Shown here piece after piece: positions 25,133 to 36,829 of a DNA stretch of 64,000 nucleotides (positions within the stretch are counted from its first letter, which is position 1; each line of letters begins with the position of its first letter). The stretch lies in assembly GCA_000349905.1 (NCBI GenBank), contig KB722766.1:2432-66431 (forward strand), in the 5' to 3' direction. The translations under genes and the position numbers were made by a program. The DNA comes from Volvariella volvacea V23. Lineage: Eukaryota > Basidiomycota > Agaricomycetes > Agaricales > Pluteaceae. The notes under the pieces were generated by a model. That model was not told the origin of the DNA. It saw only the letters and a program-made list of their open reading frames with translations, and ran no database searches.

Positions 25133-26890
25133 CTAGGAAATGTGAGGGATATAGTTGGACCATGGAACCTCTGTATAAGCGGAGGGGGGAAGATTGCGAA
25201 GGCTGACGAGAGCAAGGGCCAGGAGAACCAGGCGGGTGGGTGTATATGTCCATGCACCGAGTCCAGTGATTATAGGAAGGATGACAACGAGCGTGGCAAT
25301 CACAACGCGTGCAATTCTGATACTGAGAGATGACAGAAGGCTCTGGGAGGGCTTCTCCTGTGTGTCCTGTGTGTCCTGTGTGTCCTGTGTTGGAGTGGCT
25401 GAAGTGGTGGGATTCGCCGCGGTATCCATTAGTTCTATATCGTTGCTGGACTTTCGTTCTAATGGACTAGCTGAATCACCGAGTTCTCGTTTTATTCTGG
25501 ATATGTTGCGACCAATCCAGTTCGCTAGAGGAATGATTACCGGAATGATCGTAATATTGATTGAGGACATCCTCCACAGTGTTCGTTCTGTTTCGCTCAG
25601 AAATTCGAAATTCCATCCAATTAGATGAATCCCTCCAAAAAGGAGGCCGACCAGAGATAGTCCCCAGATCATTATTACGCTCTCCCCCGAGGTAAGGCGC
25701 CCAGAGTAATAGGCACCAACGCTAGTTGGATAGTGGGAGGGCAACTCGATCAGGCCTGTTAAGGCCACGAACTGTTGGTTTATCCGAATGGTACCAAATA
25801 GGACGGCAGATGCAACCAGCGCAGGTCCTCCGAATACTACAGCACAATAGAGGAGGAAAAGGCCGCAGATCAGATAGATCAGGGCGAAGGCTGGTGATTC
25901 TGCTATCTCCTCCTTTGCGGCTCGCACTTTTCTCCTAATGCGACTTATTCTTGCTCCCCATTCAAAACCAATCCCGATGGCGTGATATACCTCCAACGAG
26001 CCCCATTCCCTCTCTGAGTTGAAAGAGGGTCCATACGATCGTTCTCCGCTCATCTTGAAGTATATAGGATACCCCGCGTTCATCGGCTTGCTCCACCACA
26101 GAGTATACGTAAAAATGTTCAAAACCGCAAAGGCCAGCGTTATCAACTCCAACTCCGTCAATGTAAGCCCTTCAACACGTCTGGCAACGCATCTAAGGAT
26201 GAACCATGTCGTTTGGACAACGGCCAACAATTTGGTGAACCAATCCCCCTTTGATTTGTCGTGCAGCTCTTCTTCTGAGATGACGGGAAGGACTCCAGTG
26301 AAGGGTTGCGGATCTTCTCCCGTGTTTCGTGTAATACAAGCAAGCCCATTTTCGTCGATGGCAACGACTTTGAATGTGCCCTGGTCCTCTAAGATAAAGC
26401 CACCCATTTGAATGAAGAACCCATGGGTCTTGGTCCATTGATGCGCTATAACCGATGTGATCAAATTGATACATATATTGTCGCGGCTTTACACACCATG
26501 ATAATTCTTTTCGACCTTGGACGCCACAATTCTTTGCCTCATCGCCCATACAACAACCAATTCCGGTGCCATCAATGCACAAAATGTCGTTACAAGTTTC
26601 TTCCAGGTTTTCTCGACTAGCGAAGCACGCCGATCGGGAATATTAGGGTGAACCGAAACATAGGTACATAGACCAATTGTTCCCAAGCAGCCATAAACGA
26701 TGTTCCAAAGCGTTCGAACTGTTTTTGGGTCCTGAATGCAACCCGCAGCACCGCTTACGATAGCAATCGGAGGGAGAGATACGGATAGGCTGGAGGTCCC
26801 AGGGTCAAGTCTGACATCCGTGGGGGTGGGTTCAGCTGGATGGGCCAGGGTACGGGCAAGGTAGAGGACTAAGATTGCGCCTAAGACCAT
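25133..26890 (-). CDS. Multi-pass membrane protein family, copy A (diverged)
   Basis: Model: exon 26890-26497, intron 26496-26446 (51 nt, GTGTGT...TAG), exon 26445-25133, total 568 residues. The intron lies at the same codon as in copies B to E, just before the conserved WTKTHGFFIQMGG. Several hydrophobic spans are visible, starting with MVLGAILVLYLARTLA, which may be a signal anchor. Family hallmarks present: CIQDPKTVRTLWNIVYGCLG, the APELVVVWAMRQ segment, KGDWFTKLLAVVQTTWF, LTELELITLAFAVLN, FGGIHLIGWNFEF, and the ending LPPSAYTEVPW-NYIPHI. It is longer than the other copies because of an added span region and a Ser/Thr/Gln-rich loop with TQDTQDTQDTQ, encoded by a 9-base tandem repeat at about 25358-25394. 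Such proteins are abundant in agaricomycetes and uncharacterised. It has no close neighbour of its own family, unlike B and C. Confidence 0.85.
25358..25394. repeat. 9-base tandem repeat inside copy A
   Basis: TGTGTCCTG-type units recur four times in a row, encoding repeated Gln-Asp-Thr on the reverse strand. Because the unit is a multiple of three, copy-number change would lengthen or shorten the protein loop without shifting frame. Confidence 0.8.
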
Positions 26891-28465
26891 TGTGGGACGG
26901 AGTTAAGTGGAGATCTTCGGGGTACATCCTTGGTGCATAATCATGCTGTGCACGTTTCTTCCATATTGGTCTGTTTAGTGAGTGCCAAATAGAAGCTGCT
27001 CTACGCACATGTTACAATACATGACTAGGTCCATGCTCCTTGAGGCCCTGCTTACAGCACCCTTGGAAAATACGACGTAAGGGCCGATTGTTCTGTTGCA
27101 AGTACTGACAATGATCAAGGCACCTTGTCAAACCTGTTGACAGTTGTTGGAGTTTTGGGATTTTCAGCAACTAAGAACAGCTTTCGCCAAGTATCAAAGA
27201 GCCTCACGATATCAAAAAGGCAAAAAATGACAGGCTACTATGAGTGATTCAAAAAATTTGTATCTTTTTGTCGCTCTATGTGTTAGACAGTTGGATGGCC
27301 TTCAAATGCAGGCTCGCTATTGGAGGTGCTATTAATGTTTCATCAGCTTTCTGTGAGGAACACCTCACACGCCTGTAGAATAGAAATACTTCTGCTGTAC
27401 TTACCTATACCTATACCCATCATTTTGTCCCGTTTTTACCCGACCTCATCCTGTATTTAATCCTCGCCATGTACCCTCGAACCCCCGCTGAATCAACGCC
27501 AGTGATTGGCATCCTCTCTCTTCCCTCTCGCGCGACCAGGCCCGCCACTTTCGGCAGATCATTCAGTATACAAGGAGATAATCATTTAGTCTTCAGATCG
27601 AGCTTCTCATGTGAGAAGAGACTATCAACGAGCAGAGTTCATAAGGTAGTTGAGCTGATTAGCAAAGTTTAATGACGTTGAATGTGGGCGCAGGCCGTGC
27701 GATTGTACACAAAAGGCCTTAGCCATCTATCAGAATACTCCGCGCCCACAACGTTAGCCATTCCTTCTAACGCTGCGCCAGCCGGTAATAGGTGGCGTAA
27801 TCTTATCGATTCCTGTCTAGAGGCATCTGTGCCCAAGAGTTCTCATACCGATGGCCGGCCTTGCGCTAACCACAAAAAGGTGTAATTGAGTGTTCCATCG
27901 TAGAACTCTGACGCGCCAACAAGTTCCGATATCATACTGCTCCGAATCCCAAGCCATTTGAATAACTGACAGCATAGGCTTTGCTTTGGACAATTCGGAA
28001 ACGAATTCATAAGCCCTTGTATTTGTTTGGGGAAGCAGGTTTTTAATGTCTAATGCCATTGAAGAGGAAAAACTTCATATATTCGAGTCCAGGACCAAAG
28101 CCAAGAACCATATTTCTCACGTAAGTTCTAATTTTCCATGTGTTGCTCGAACTAGTCGACGAGGTTACTAAGTCGTGGTACTCACACGGTTGCCTTTACA
28201 GGCGGGTGAGGGTCGGACGGGTGGGTACTTCATGTACGTGTGGTAGCCTCTAATGCAATACAGCAACTTGCGCCCCCAAGGCTATTCCTTGGAATCGAAT
28301 AGACCAGAATACGTTCAAGTCAATGACCAAGAATCGGCGTAACACAACATGAACATCCAATGCTGCGCACAATAACGCCCGAGGATCGGGTTGAGTAAGA
28401 GGTGCAATACGAGTATATAGCAAACGTGGTAAACACAAACAACGAATGCGATGTCGACTTCATGA
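26891..28465. other. Intergenic stretch without a supported gene
   Basis: Short frames only (for example 27469-27672 forward and 28059-27817 reverse), with no motif or splice logic. The left part is the promoter region of membrane copy A, and the right part the 3' side of KRE33. Confidence 0.5.
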
Positions 28466-31400
28466 TCACCGCTTCACCTTCTTCCCGCCCCTCCTCGTCT
28501 TCTTCCCCTCCTTCCCAGCACCACCTCCACTTTGTCCGCCCTCGCCACCGTCCTCACCCTCAGCTTTCCGCTTAGTACCACCCTTCTGCTCCGAGGTCTT
28601 CACGCTAACAACAGTCGAAGCACCTTTGCCCCCGTTTTTCGTGAGATTGGATACCTGCGCTTCTGCTGCACTCCAATCCATGGCCGAGTCATTAATTGCA
28701 TATCTAAGAGAAAGGTATGAGTACACCGAAGAACAAACGACAGAGGAAGAAAGCCGGGGAAGAAAAACTGCAACGTACTGTCTCAGGTCCAAAGACTCCA
28801 GCATCGCTTTTTGCTTCTCCTTCAGCGCCTTCGTGACTTCGTCTCCCGCCTTGTCCAGCTCATCTTCCAAGCTCTCTTGGATAGGGCCCTCTACGACACC
28901 GCCGTTCTTTGCCGCTCCTTCGACCCGAGCGGCAGGTGCCTCGGGAAGCTGAGCACTAATGGCGTCTTTCTGTATATCGATCAAGCGCTTGCTGATCTTG
29001 CGAATGATCTTGATGAACAGGGCAAGAGCTTGCGATACTGGGAGCTGAAGTTCGGTCTGAGAAAGCAATGCGACATCAGCGGGAGGCAGAAAATTACGAA
29101 AGCGAAACAGAACGCACCTCAACGTCCTCGATGCTCTTCCTTTGCAGCCCTAGAGCCAACATGATCGAGCTTTGCACTGCACCGAGTCTTACATCTTCTC
29201 CCAGCCTCTTTTGGAAGTACAATGACGCGACAGTAGGCAAAAGATCCAAAATGACATGATAATCCAGCGCATTGTTCGCGTAGGATTCCAGACGTTTGAG
29301 GTCGAACGGTGTTAGGAGAATCGATAGCTCCGCTGAGCCAAGAGCTGGATAAAGTTGGGGCGGTGAGTTTGGCCCGTGATTAGATGAGTATGGACATACT
29401 CTGTGATTTATCACCCTCGACCGTTTTTACACCCGCATTTGCAGCTTCGAGTATGCTCAGCGCCGTCACGCTTCCAAATTCTCTAAACTTGTAAGACAAG
29501 AGTGACAAGAATCGTCTCCTAAAGTCTAAAAGTCAAGTCAGCACCTCAAAGGGGTTGACACCAAAAAGAGAGGGGAACATAAGCGTCGAACAGGGAGCGA
29601 AGCGAACGCAAAAAAGGGAGTCTGAACGTAATTAACCGGAATAAAAAACAAACCTTTGGCAAACTCTCCCAACCACTCCAACTCCTCGTCCGTCGAACTA
29701 TTCAGCCCTCTCACCATCACACAAGAATGCTCCCCCGTCAACTCGCTAGCCGTTTGTCGGATATACAAAGGTACATATCCGGCTCGTTTCCAAAACCTAG
29801 CAACAGAGAAGGGGTTGGATTAGTATCAGCAATTCCGAGTGAATTTCTCATGAAGCCCGATACGGGTACGATGGGGTTGGCGAAGGGAAAGAGACAGGAC
29901 CAAAAAAGGGAAGGCGAAAGAGAAAATCAAACACATACCGTAACAATTGAGGGGTCAAGCCATACGAAACGCCCAGGTAATCCAGATTCTCTGGTTTTCG
30001 TTCGGTGAGTCTTTGGAGAAGCGGCGGCATAGCATTCACAGCTCGAACTTTTGGCTCATCCGTGAGTAGCGTAGTTGACTGCCGTCACGTCAGCCGTGTG
30101 AAAACAAACAAGTTCGGTAAAAAGTGGGAAAGACGCGAGGATTTGAAATGAACGTAGAAGGAAAAGGGAGGGGTCTGGTTGTTGCTTACCGAATCAATAG
30201 CGGCCGCATCTGGGTACAAAGGCTCTTCAGCCTGCGTTTCATCAAGGTTGAAGTACTCTCCGCTGTAATACGCATTGAGTGCTTGCAAAGCCCTCGACCC
30301 ATACCCCATCTACAACCACAAAATCAGTCTCCACGCTCTCAACAAAAACACCACCACTCACGTTCGCATAATCCGGATGACACGCAATCCTCACAACTCT
30401 TGCACCACTCAATATCCCAAACCGTCCCTCCTGAAACTGCTGGCTCACGATCCACGGTATCATATCCCCACCGCTCCTCAACCCCCTCCCTAGCCCATCC
30501 ATAATCACCTCCTTGCTGATATTCCCCTCCAACGCGACTTGCAGCACCACCAGTGGCTCAGGCAGGTAATCCTTCGCCTTTTCCGACCCGCTCTGGCCCT
30601 CCTCATCCCGCAAAGGCGGCAAAAGGACAAATAGGTGATGCGCAGGCGCATCAGACAACAGCTGCAGATCGTTCGGTTGGTTCTTGTAATGGCTCGACAC
30701 ATACAGCGCCATCATCCGCTGCAAAAACAGCTCCGAGGCGGGGTGGTAGCTGAACAGCGTGTCCCGCGACACGTAATACAGCTCGCACTTGGACGGGTGT
30801 GGGCAGCCGCCCATGGAGGAGGCGATGGACTTGGGGACGATCGTGGCGTCGAGACAGAGGAGGGCGTTGAGCCATTTTTCGATTTGGTCGCCGGGGGAGT
30901 AGCGGATCGGGATGTCGAGCTTGACTTCGCGGAGGGAGCGAACTTTGGGTGGGGCTCTGGCGAGGTGTTTTTTGTCCTTGGAGGTACCGGTGCTGGTCGT
31001 GGTGGTCGTTGCGGCCTCATCGTTGGCTGTGCTGTCGGCGAGGTCTTTTGTGAGGGAGGGGCGGGTGGATTCGCGGAGTTGTTGGATAAGCTTGAGGGAA
31101 AGGGAGCGGCCCGTGCCTTCGTATCCGTTTATAGTTGATGCGAGGAAAACGAGGTAGGGTCCCATGAGGTTCTTGACGAGGGGGAGGGGGATGGCGGCTG
31201 CTTCGTCGATGATGACGAGTTCGGCTTGGCCGAGGACGTGGGCATCTTGAGGTTGGATGTACTAGAGACGCGCGTATAGTCAGCCTCGTCATTGGATAAA
31301 GCGCGTTGATACTCACTTGTACAGTCTGTCTGTGATCCCTAAACACGTTCACCCGTACGATAGCCTTGTTGAAGTCCGGATTCGTACTTTGCACGATATC

Positions 31401-32654
31401 GTAATCCAAATGTTCCTCGAACCCGACGGCATCCATCCCCTTGAACAGGAACTCGAACAACGTCTTCAAGTTTTCGGGACTTGGACTCGTGACGAAAATG
31501 TTGGAGTACCCGTGTGCAAGTGCAGCTGCAATAGCTAGACCCAAGGCTGCACTCTTTCCTCGGCCTCGTCCAGCGGTGAGGGTAACGGTCGACGACAAAG
31601 TCTTCTCCGCAATCGCATCTATGAACGTTAGAACAGCCTTTGCCTGATCAACAGTCTTCGCCAGATTTACTAGCTCCCCAGCAGGTTTCGTCTCGGCCAA
31701 TGACTCCTTGAGGGACTTGAGCTCCGAATCGGATGATGAAGATCTGAGTTGTGCGAGATCAGAGTCGGTGAGCGGGGAGATGTCTTTTCCGCGGGAGATG
31801 GGGAGGACGTTGAGTTCGTCGTCAAGGACGAGACAGTCGGAGCAGGAGCCGAGGGAGAGGATGAAGCGTTCGTTGAAGCGCGCGACGACGGAGTCGTGGG
31901 AGGATGTGCGGTAGCGGGCGTGGACGTCCTGGGGGACAGATGAAGGTAGAGCGTGAGGAAGTGACAAAGGGCTTACCATGGTCATTGTGTAGAGTTGTCG
32001 TAGGGATGTCATCGTTTTGAGGAGTAGGACCACCAGACCACCGCCTTCTACCGTTTCGATTGTCCGCGCGAGCAGGTTGGGGGTTATGGCTTCAAAATCT
32101 TGTAGTACACACATTCCATACGTGTTTCCGAGTATCTTGTGCGATTCCTTGTAGTACCTATCATAGCGAGCGTAAGAGACGGAAAAGACAGTCGATGAAT
32201 GACTCACGTGTATCGTATATCCGTTACTGTTACAAAAATCTCGAATGGGTTTTGCTCGTTGGGCTCCCGAATGCCGCGTTTTACATCTCGTTTTATCTTG
32301 GCTTCGCGCTTTTTCCGATGGCTACATCAAGGGGTAGGCGAACGAGAAAGAGCTAAGAAGATGAATGCAAGACGAGGCAAGGCAGTGGAGCGTTGACGAT
32401 ACCTCGTGAATCCGAGTTCCTTTTTGTAGCACCACAACACAGACGGTCTTGCCGAAACGCGGGCCTGCGATAACAGGTAGTGCAAATTTACAACCTGCAA
32501 GACCAAGCTGAGCATCGCCTCCAGCAAGACGGTGGGACGGTCGACGCACCTGGTCTCTGCCCTTGTCACCGACCAGCACGACAAACGAGCGGTGGTTTTT
32601 CTTGACATTGTTGTTGATCAGGATGGGGATGCGGGGGTCGAGCTGTTTGCGCAT
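28466..32654 (-). CDS. KRE33: RNA cytidine acetyltransferase (NAT10/Kre33)
   Basis: This nucleolar enzyme makes N4-acetylcytidine in 18S rRNA and in tRNA (with Tan1), using acetyl-CoA and ATP, and is needed for small-subunit biogenesis. Thirteen exons: 32654-32550, 32494-32403, 32321-32208, 32157-31977, 31928-31317, 31261-30362, 30309-30190, 30078-29939, 29796-29654, 29525-29400, 29344-29118, 29056-28779, 28703-28466; phases agree throughout and give 1091 residues, close to yeast Kre33 (about 1056). The start MRKQLDPRIPILINNNVKKN is the family's conserved N-terminus. The helicase-like module has Walker A GRGRGKSA at about 284-291 and VIIDEAAAIPLPL at about 384-394. The GNAT fold follows, with RIACHPDYANMGYGSRAL near 658-676. 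The C-terminus is basic (KKTRRGGKKVKR), typical of nucleolar targeting. Introns range from 48 to 142 nt. The gene is divergent from the Crinkler-like gene across 117 bp. Confidence 0.97.
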
Positions 32655-32771
32655 GCTCGGCGGAGAGGGCGATGAGGAGAGACTCGGTGATGGGTCGAGC
32701 AAAATTGTGGCAGAGATCTCCCACGCTCAATCTTATCTTATCTTGTAGCCACCACTCGTTTCGCCAGGCGA
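32655..32771. promoter_or_regulatory. Shared divergent promoter, KRE33 and Crinkler-like gene
   Basis: Only 117 bases separate the two start codons, so both transcripts must initiate within or near this interval. It contains CAATCTTATCTTATCTTG around 32729-32746, with repeated TTATC (GATAA on the other strand), a possible GATA-factor site. No TATA box is evident. Confidence 0.45.
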
Positions 32772-34576
32772 ATGTCGGCTACATTCCCTACCCTTTCTCC
32801 TCTTGATGTCCCTACCCTGTCGGGCAGCTGGAAGCCGTTGGATTGGTCTCCCCTCTACGCCGTTTGGTGGGGGGTCCCCCTCGACGCCAATCTCGACATG
32901 CTCGTGGTTCCTGAACCCCTCAGCGAGCTTCTAGGTTTCATGGGCTACATCGAAGCTGACACCATTCTCATACGCGACGAATACAAGATCTTGTATGATA
33001 GGGCAACGCAATATCTCACGGCACGACCCACAGGCATTGTCGTCAGTGGCTCCCCAGGCACAGGTATGTTGTCTTGCTGGATCATGGATTTCCTATAGCC
33101 CTGACGCACGCCTAGGGAAATCGATCGGTCTCATCTATTTGCTGCGCCGCAGGATGGCGGATCGTCTCACAACCATGCTCACAGTCGGTATTTTAACATA
33201 CATAGTCGCGCCCCAGGGTGCTTTCGTCCAGCCTTCGACTTCGGTGATAGATCTTGATATCCCTCGGTACAGACCCCCCATGTGGTCTTTAGTCGCCACG
33301 CGCAAGGGGGTGAGGGAACAACCCCACTGGGCGTTGGTTAGCAGCCGTGCATCCGCTATTCAAGCAACCTCCCCAGACATGTCGACTTACAAAGGGTGGA
33401 GGTCTAACAGATCCGCCCCTGTTTGGTGTATGGCGCCATGGTCTAGGGAAGAGCTCTATCGAGCGTGAGCGCGATATTTTTCCCCTTGCCTGTAGTCGGA
33501 TTATCGAGCGTTACCTTGACAGATTACCACTTCAGTTCATCTATCCTAATCAACCAGACCAACAAGCAGAGATACGCCGACGCTTGGAAGACGCCATAAC
33601 GACCTACGGGCCACACAGCGCCCGGACCGTCTTCGATGCGCTCCTTTCACCTGGTCGAGTATCCGCGAGTTTAGAGATCGCTCTAGGGAGCATTCACCGT
33701 GCAAATTTAACCAAGATACTCTCTGAAACTAAGGCCTCCCCTGACTCTGTGTTTCATAGTCTATTCACTGTTGTCAGAGTTGGGACACATGATTTTGACG
33801 ACGATACCGTAGCCGTCCAGTTCTCATCTCCATACATCGCGACAAGAGTTCGTGAAACATTAAAAATGCTGGAATTTCAAGAAGCGCGGCACCTCATCCA
33901 GTTATACCAAATGTCCCCGGAAAGCGGCTCCTTGGGTGGCTGGGTCTTTGAATCCTACGCAAGCCAGATTATCTGCGGTAGAGGAATAGTCGATGACATA
34001 CTGTCGCTCACCGAGATGGACAGGCTCAATCCTCGTAACCGCGCATCCTTTGCCTATACTCCCGCTGTCATGGAAGACAACGAGCTTGTCTTCACGAGTG
34101 GACTGGACGAGGAGTTGGAGGATGGCACAGGTGCCGGTTGGGATGATCTGAGTTTAGTTGCCAACGAAAGGGAGGTGTGCTTTTACAACACGATAAAGGA
34201 AGATGTCAAGCTCGATCAACGATACTACACGCCCAGTCGTTCTACTAATCCTCTGTTTGATGCGTTCTCTTTTGACATCATCTCGCGGGGGGGCAGGAGA
34301 TTGATTACCATCAATCTTTTCCAAATGACTACGGCACAGAGCCATGGAGGATCCGCAAAGGGTTATGATGACGTTGCATCCCTTCGTTCCAAGGTGGAGA
34401 GGAGGGTCGCTATGGAGGAATGGGAATCGTGTGAGATACGCATTCGCTATATTTTAGTGGTGCCGTCGACACCGAAGCGGAGAGTTGTGTGGCACCTTCC
34501 TGGAGGTTGGAGCAATTCGAAGGTGAAAGGGCCTGTTTACGTTTTGCTCATACCCGTGCGTACACATGAAGCTTGA
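32772..34576 (+). CDS. Crinkler-like P-loop protein (CRN/RHS type)
   Basis: Model: exon 32772-33063, intron 33064-33115 (52 nt), exon 33116-33464, intron 33465-33522 (58 nt), exon 33523-34576, about 564 residues. An alternative acceptor at 33495 keeps the same frame but makes a 31-nt intron and adds nine residues. The first junction lies inside the Walker A motif GSPGTGKS (residues 93-100). Upstream are the family features WGVPLDANLDMLVVP and IRDEYKILYDRA; downstream is VWCMAPWSREELYRA. The C-terminal 300 residues have no motif I can assign. Proteins of this shape are widespread in agaricomycetes and chytrids and are related to oomycete Crinklers and trypanosome RHS proteins: a P-loop NTPase coupled to a variable, often nuclease-like C-terminal domain. 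No signal peptide is visible. A role in interstrain or interspecies conflict is a family-level hypothesis. Confidence 0.82.
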
Positions 34577-35300
34577 GCTTTGTTTAGAAGCTGAGTTATA
34601 CGCAGCTACACTATGAGCCAAGCGCAACTAGGGCTTAAATTAGCAGGATGGCTTCATGATTAATGAGACTGATGTATGACTACGAGTGTAATTTGTACGC
34701 AATGCTCTGTTGTATATTGTTCACAGCTTTGAAGAGTATTAGCGAACGCTGTTGTTACTCGGTATGGAGCTATACTTGTAACTTAGCGATCGCAATGCAT
34801 TGCTTCAGAGGGAGCCGTAGTTCACTCGGACCAATAATAGAATCAAGACCTGTGCACGTATAAAGACCTACATTAAGCCGAAGAGGGAATGTGAAATATA
34901 ACAAGATGGGACACCTATAACAGCTCAACAGCTCCCTCACTTCCTCTAAGAACACACGCAGTGGATCGGTACAAGCTCAAAAACTAGCACAAAAGAATAC
35001 ACGGGATAACGACACACTAGTACTGGTTTGCCAAGTCAGCATTTGGGATTGCCGGCCCACGCACACGGGCATGAACTCGGATGTAGATTTCTCTGCAAAC
35101 ATAGCCGCATCTTCCCTCAAGTAGCTCTTATAATGCCTCATGCATATGCATGCATTTACAGACGCATCAAGAAGCTCGTGTCGATAGCAACTCAATGTCC
35201 TTACCAAACCGTCGTCTTCACTCCTTCGCGCCAGTCGAGCTTTCGACACACTTGCACATCCCAAATGAAAACGTATACACAAGCCCTATACGGTACCCCT
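34577..35300. other. Convergent 3' flanks, no gene
   Basis: This region lies between the convergent ends of the Crinkler-like and BNR genes. It is AT-rich up to about 34950, and no coding signal is seen. Confidence 0.5.
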
Positions 35301-36829
35301 TCACCCACCCAATCTGAACTCAACCAACCTCACAGCCGACGGCGTCGTCCCACTACTCCTCTCCTGATAAAACACACTCACAATCCCACTCCCCGCCCGA
35401 CTCCTATCAACCGTAACCTCCCCAAACACATTCAACCCCCTCTCAACTCCATCAAACACCATCGTCCAGTCCGTATACCCCGAGCTCCTACTCGCGCTCA
35501 CGACCCTCAAAAACGGGAGCACGACATACGCGTTGTCCTGGGCATCGAGCACGATCTGGGAACGCCCGACAGAGTTGAGCGCGAACGGGATTTCGGTCTT
35601 TGTCCACGCGCCGCTGGAGGACCGACGGACGTGGAAGGCACGGCCCGAGGCGATGCGCCCGGATTGGTAGGTCGAGACACACTGGCCGAAGCGGCCGGGG
35701 ACGTAGGAGATGATGGTGTGCGGTTGGCCGGAGGAGTCGACTGTGAGGGACTCCTGGTTCATCAAGGCGTGGTCTGCGTTGAGAGGGTCTACGATCAGTC
35801 CGGGGGAGTTGACGTGGATTGGGTTTGAGCCTGAGGTTCCGACGGTTGTGCCGTTGCTGTTTCTCCATGTTCGGCCTTGGGTCGTGTTGTGAGTTTGATG
35901 CCGCAGTATATGCTCGTGTGGCGTACCTTTGTCATCCGAGTAGATGTAGATCGTATCGTGGTTCGTCAATCCACCGCTGCTACACATGACGCCGCCATTC
36001 TGTTCTCTCCAAGTTCCTGTAACATGGACCCTGCCGTTCCTATATGCGTATCCGTGGATGTACAAGTTCCTAGCAGAGCTTGTAACACCGTTGGTCGAAG
36101 TGTACGTTCCAGAGGCGGACGCCCATGAGCCAACATTCGACCATGTACCAGCCGAGTGATTGTATTCTGCCAACTGCGTCGCACCGTTCCCCGAAACACC
36201 AGACCGGTAGACGAATTGGAGAATATTGTCCGATGTAAGGACAAACTGAGGATAGGTCACCGTGCTTTAATGGATCCCAATAAGCTATATAAGCATTAAA
36301 CTAAAAATGGCACACACTTTCCAATATTAAGGTTTCCAAGCGTCGTCGTGATGCCTCCAAACCTACTCGCAATCCAACTAGCATCACTCCCCGCCAATCC
36401 CCTCTCCGAGACCGTATAATAACTGGTACTACTATGACTGTCCATCGCAACATGTATCCTCCCATCTCCAGGGGACACACCGATCACCACCACATTATGC
36501 GAATCGTTCGTGCTCAGCTGGTGTGGCAACTGCAGGGTGCTCCACGAACCAGAGGGGAGCTGGCGCCGAGCGAGGACGGCGTAGCGGGAGGAGGTGTACC
36601 ACGCGGCGTATTGGTAGTTGTTGTAGGTGAGGGAGGCGGAGAGCTGGAACGAGTTGACGTTGACGAGGCCATCGTAGGAGACAAAGTAAATGCCGGAGGA
36701 GTCCAGGAGGGAGTTGGAGACGAGGGATACGGAGGGGCCGGCGAGGGAAGGTAGGATGAGGAAGGACGAGAGGGTTGCAAGGAGGTATAAAAGCCTCAGA
36801 ACCGTTACATCGAATGGCCGTAAGGACAT
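35301..36829 (-). CDS. Secreted BNR-repeat protein (BNR_4-like)
   Basis: Model: exon 36829-36318, intron 36317-36265 (53 nt), exon 36264-35927, intron 35926-35876 (51 nt), exon 35875-35301, 474 residues. The second intron is a multiple of three and has no stop, so a naive frame reads through it; removing it yields YIYSDDKGRTWRNSNGTTVG, an exact BNR/Asp-box style SDDxGRTW motif, which is why I splice it. The start is the ATG ahead of MSLRPFDVTVLRLLYLLATLSSF, a good signal peptide cleaved near residue 31; an ATG 16 codons upstream would bury it. The family forms seven-bladed beta-propellers, and bacterial and fungal members include polysaccharide lyases and sialidase-like proteins. Substrate cannot be told. 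Further blades are visible around DGRIHVAMDSHSS and HTIISYVPGRFG. It is probably extracellular, acting on polysaccharide. Confidence 0.85.

Noticed and set aside
25194..25628. 144-codon forward frame rich in Cys-Val-Ser repeats
   Set aside because: It is antisense to membrane copy A and arises from its 9-base tandem repeat.
28704..28778. Read-through of the last KRE33 intron, which is open and a multiple of three
   Set aside because: Splicing with GTACGT and TTAG gives LRQYAINDSAMDW, which fits the family; the retained stretch is hydrophobic and intron-like.
30635..31138. 167-codon forward frame
   Set aside because: It is antisense to the well-supported GNAT-region exon of KRE33 and is Gly/Arg/Val-rich, as expected for a shadow of GC-rich coding DNA.
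35028..35828. 266-codon forward frame
   Set aside because: It overlaps the antisense of the BNR gene; its composition (Pro/Arg/Thr, then Gly/Val/Asp) shows it is a shadow frame.
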